A stretch of 17,807 bases of DNA from Eutrophocola sp963925675 (lineage in GTDB: Bacteria > Pseudomonadota > Gammaproteobacteria > Pseudomonadales > Pseudohongiellaceae), in contig CAWUSW010000029.1 of NCBI GenBank assembly GCA_963925675.1, positions 1 through 17,807 on the forward strand, read 5' to 3'. Of the stretch, positions 15,347 to 17,807 are shown piece by piece. Both the position numbers and the translations under genes were made by a program. The notes under the pieces were generated by a model. The model was not told the DNA's origin and did no database searches. It worked only from the letters and a program-made list of their open reading frames with translations. Positions within the stretch are counted from its first letter, which is position 1. Every line of letters begins with the position of its first letter.

Positions 15347-15388
15347 AATTAGTTCCGCGCTCGCGGTAATTAGTCTCGCGGTCGCGGT
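15347..15388. repeat. 21-base tandem duplication across the stop of the beta-helix gene
   Basis: Two copies (15347-15367 and 15368-15388) match at 18 of 21 positions; both begin AATTAGT and end TCGCGGT. The second includes the stop codon (15370-15372) and the last coding bases of the beta-helix gene, so the duplication sits between that stop and the tannase ribosome-binding site. Confidence 0.85.
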
Positions 15389-17361
15389 CCATAGTGAGGC
15401 ATGTCCTGGCCATATTCATAAGCGCCCAGGTCCGGTGCGCGGCCATTGAAGCCATCATTGATATTCGGCAACACCACGCCAGCATCAACCGCATCAGCGC
15501 CCCGACGCAAGCGTAAATCCACGACTTGCGGATCATACAAACGGCCTGGGTCATCAAGGTCAGGCATTTGTGCATTCACGAAAATATCAAAATCCACCAG
15601 AACGCTATTGGCGTCGTGACCGCTGCCTTGCTGATATTCAGCAAAACTGGAATATTCTCTGCTTACCAGGGGTACACCATACTGTTTGGCTATTTCGCGT
15701 GGTGGTGAGCTCCAGCTAAAAGCAATATCTGATTCCGGATTAACCCGGTAGCCGTTGTAGTCACTGGAAGAGTAATTGGTATAAGTGCGAATTGCCATTA
15801 CAGCAGGCTGTCGACCCTGTCCGAAGATCAGGTTGTTGCGAAAGTGCAGGTTGGAGGCTGGCGTGATCTGTCTGAGTTCGCCTATATAGGTATTGTGATA
15901 ATAAATTACGCCAGCAGGGTCGGCGTGTATTTTTACCGGGCCATAGGGGCTGTGATAAACCACATTGCGGATGAAGTAGACCGGTCCACCAAAAACCGGC
16001 TGCGGACTCATGCCGCCAACGGCAACATTGAAGCAGCGATTATCAAACACACGCATATTGTGCATGGAGCCGTCGGCTTCGAAGCAGTTATCGTCGAGGT
16101 TGGAGACGTCATTGCCGTAGATGTCGATTGACACAGGCATACGATCGCGCGGGATATTCGGATAGCCATCAGGCATGCCGTAGGTGGCGTGGTCGAGGGC
16201 ATCATGGAAACCGGTGACCCGGTTGTAGGCGATGACATGGCCCGCGCCGTAAATTGCCACGGCATAATAGGAATCAAGCAAGCGTTTTTCCTCAAAATCA
16301 GGGTCCTCATTCCATGGTGGAATGTTGTACCAGCCCATTAATTCCTGGGGACGGCGACCGATCATTTCATTGTCGGCAATGTAAAATTTATTGGAACCCG
16401 ACCAGTCACTATGGATGGCAGTGGAGACGTCCTCAAAGCGGCTGTACTTCACCATTAGCCCTTCAGCACCGGTAATGCCTTTGATACCTGCCTCAATAGC
16501 AATAGAGGTATTGCGGAAGGTTAATCCTTCAAATAAATGCCAGTCACCGCCCATCATATTGAACAACACGTAGTTGTCAGCACCATCAAAAATTACTTCG
16601 CCATCGCCCGCCGCTTTAATGGTAATTGGCATTTCTTCGGTGCCGTCTGCAGTCAGATAGTAAGTGCCATCCCAGGTAGTACCGCAGCAGGTGGTGTAAC
16701 CCGAATCAATTTCATGGGTGTAATTGCGCCGGTTAAATTCCTTATAGACTCCTGCATGCACTAACAATGTGTCGCCAGCCTTTACCCGTGGTGCAGAGGC
16801 GCGACTCCAGTCGCCACCGAGCCCGGCCATATAATAGGCGCCCAGCAAACCATGGTAGGCAGGTTGTTGTTCCGGACCGGTGTGGTCAGGAGGATAGACA
16901 TGTAAAACGCGTCCACCGGTAAAGGCTTGTGGTTCGGCGCGGGTATGCATGGTGACAGTACGCACGGCATTGCCAGTGATGCCGTCTGGGTCACTCATGG
17001 TGAGTTGTACGTCATAGTCAGTGTCCGGCTCGAGATAAAAGATGCTGCCAGCAAACATATTGGGCGCCGTGTAATCCAGAGTCTGGTCATAAACAGAACG
17101 CTCGTTATGTATTCGAATCAAGGGTAGGCCTTCGCTCCAGCGTCGTTCACCAGCTTCTCGATAGGCTACAGCCACGCTTGCATCACGATCATCGTCGCCA
17201 TCGATATACCACTCTAGGCCAAGGGAAATAAGGGTAGGGGGTTCCAGTACCAGCTCGCCTGCGGTAGTTATATTGGGGTTATCGGCTGCATATAGGCATT
17301 GAGATGAAAGGATCAGCAGAGTGCTGAAGAGTGACAAATTTTTGATAGTGTGAATTAGCAT
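15370..17361 (-). CDS. Secreted FN3-like plus right-handed beta-helix protein (possible polysaccharide lyase or hydrolase)
   Basis: A 663-residue exported protein. ATG 17361 has AGGGA 6 bases upstream and starts a signal peptide ending near residue 25 (LYA|ADN); the frame also opens at a TTG at 17385 without support. Residues about 36-142 look like a fibronectin-III-type module (FAGSIFYLEPDTDYDVQLTM, then AVRTVTMHTR). Residues about 145-560 are a right-handed parallel beta-helix, with VKAGDTLLVHAGVYKEFN as first coil and repeated N-x-x-Y/F-turn coils such as YIADNEMIG, VIAYNRVTGFHDAL, IDIYGNDVSN and VFDNRCFN. The C-terminal DLRLRRGADAVDAG...APDLGAYEY is typical of secreted pectin-lyase-like proteins. 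Candidate acidic catalytic residues in LDDNCFEADG (422-431) are suggestive only. The partner tannase suggests esterified pectin or a similar polymer as substrate. Confidence 0.88.
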   Translation of the reverse strand: MLIHTIKNLSLFSTLLILSSQCLYAADNPNITTAGELVLEPPTLISLGLEWYIDGDDDRDASVAVAYREAGERRWSEGLPLIRIHNERSVYDQTLDYTAPNMFAGSIFYLEPDTDYDVQLTMSDPDGITGNAVRTVTMHTRAEPQAFTGGRVLHVYPPDHTGPEQQPAYHGLLGAYYMAGLGGDWSRASAPRVKAGDTLLVHAGVYKEFNRRNYTHEIDSGYTTCCGTTWDGTYYLTADGTEEMPITIKAAGDGEVIFDGADNYVLFNMMGGDWHLFEGLTFRNTSIAIEAGIKGITGAEGLMVKYSRFEDVSTAIHSDWSGSNKFYIADNEMIGRRPQELMGWYNIPPWNEDPDFEEKRLLDSYYAVAIYGAGHVIAYNRVTGFHDALDHATYGMPDGYPNIPRDRMPVSIDIYGNDVSNLDDNCFEADGSMHNMRVFDNRCFNVAVGGMSPQPVFGGPVYFIRNVVYHSPYGPVKIHADPAGVIYYHNTYIGELRQITPASNLHFRNNLIFGQGRQPAVMAIRTYTNYSSSDYNGYRVNPESDIAFSWSSPPREIAKQYGVPLVSREYSSFAEYQQGSGHDANSVLVDFDIFVNAQMPDLDDPGRLYDPQVVDLRLRRGADAVDAGVVLPNINDGFNGRAPDLGAYEYGQDMPHYGPRPRD

Positions 17362-17507
17362 AATATTCCCTGTGCAAAAACCCAAATACGAGTCAGGTTA
17401 CTGATTTTGCTATAGCTGGGGGAGAAAGCAAAGAGATATATCCAGATCCTATATATGCTACTGCTGTTTATTACTTGAATCTCTGTTGAATCGAATAATT
17501 ATATTAA

Positions 17508-17530
17508 TTATAAATAAAACTTATTTATAA
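17508..17530. repeat. 10-bp perfect inverted repeat
   Basis: TTATAAATAA (17508-17517) and TTATTTATAA (17521-17530) pair perfectly around AAC. It consists only of A and T in the stem, so it may be chance in this composition. Confidence 0.6.
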
Positions 17531-17596
17531 GCATAAAAAAGACTTTATATAATAATTATCGGTATTTATAAATTAAATATTATTGAAACCATTAAG

Positions 17597-17616
17597 TATT
17601 ATTATTAATAATAATA
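17597..17616. repeat. 20-base uninterrupted palindrome of TTA/TAA triplets
   Basis: TATTATTATT (17597-17606) is followed directly by its reverse complement AATAATAATA (17607-17616). It reads as a simple ATT/AAT triplet repeat switching strand in the middle. Confidence 0.65.
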
Positions 17617-17753
17617 ATTAACAAAGTTATCAGGAGCTCTGGTTGTATGTGTTTTCTAATAAAGTAAATTTAAGACATTTATTATCTTGAAATAAAAAAG
17701 ACATCTGCTACTATTTTCAAAGCTTTATTACAGGAAGTTTGAGGGAGCTTGTA

Positions 17754-17788
17754 ATTAAATTAATATTTTCTATAAATATTAATTTAAT
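17754..17788. repeat. 15-bp perfect inverted repeat with 5-base loop
   Basis: ATTAAATTAATATTT (17754-17768) pairs perfectly with 17774-17788 around TCTAT. It is the longest fully perfect inverted repeat I found in the window. It could be a binding site, an extruding hairpin, or part of a replication or repeat element continuing past the window edge. Confidence 0.7.
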
Positions 17789-17807
17789 AAAATTTGTATT
17801 AGGTGCC

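Larger units (their letters stand above)
17386..17807. other. AT-rich non-coding block with no gene, upstream of the beta-helix gene
   Basis: These 422 bases carry no convincing coding frame on either strand. From about 17490 the sequence is far richer in A and T than the rest of the window. The first 100 bases should hold the promoter of the beta-helix/tannase operon, but I could not pick a -35/-10 pair with confidence. Three perfect inverted repeats are listed separately. Confidence 0.75.

Noticed and set aside
15318..15575. N-terminal extension of the tannase frame by 86 codons
   Set aside because: It lies inside the C-terminal part of the beta-helix gene on the same strand, is rich in Cys, Met and Trp as expected of a shadow frame, and the ATG at 15317 begins a proper signal peptide with a ribosome-binding site.

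Overview
The window looks like chromosome of a free-living, probably aquatic, gammaproteobacterium. Base composition is moderate (mid-40s % GC by eye). The TrmO protein is close in length and motifs to the E. coli protein as I remember it. The rest is typical of environmental Gammaproteobacteria: secreted tannase-family esterase, DUF1592/1588/1585 cytochrome-like remnant, hybrid sensor kinase, MAPEG and CHAD proteins. I see no tRNA, rRNA, CRISPR array, phage gene or transposase. The genus assignment is inference only.

Layout. 1-1224 (minus): a NodB-type deacetylase followed by a truncated membrane-anchored protein. 1460-6260: a divergent pair, a hybrid histidine kinase with a PhnD-like periplasmic sensor (minus) and a secreted gamma-glutamyltransferase-like Ntn hydrolase (plus), sharing a 220-base regulatory gap. 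6254-6341: three consecutive hairpins. 6391-7230: a wrecked gene that keeps a promoter candidate, ribosome-binding site, signal peptide and strong terminator, but only the C-terminal DUF1588-DUF1585 part of a cytochrome-like protein, in the wrong frame. 7241-7403: a compound repeat with two opposed heptamer arrays around a REP-like core. 7424-8134: trmO, tail-to-tail with the next operon.

8131-10871 (minus) is a compact four-gene operon in the order membrane protein, DUF2332, MAPEG, CHAD, with overlapping or near-touching ends and two TTG starts. 11021-12561 (minus) holds two diverged paralogues of a family I do not recognise. 12699-13637 encodes a YdjM/DUF457 membrane protein. 13830-17361 (minus) is a two-gene secreted set: a FN3-like plus parallel beta-helix protein, then a tannase/feruloyl-esterase, plausibly acting together on an aromatic-esterified polysaccharide. 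17386-17807 is a very AT-rich block with several perfect inverted repeats and no gene.

I found no obvious defence or mobile system. The most unusual items are the orphan paralogue pair, the opposed heptamer/REP-like element, the internally deleted cytochrome-like gene, and the GGT-like enzyme that lacks the residues known to bind the gamma-glutamyl group.
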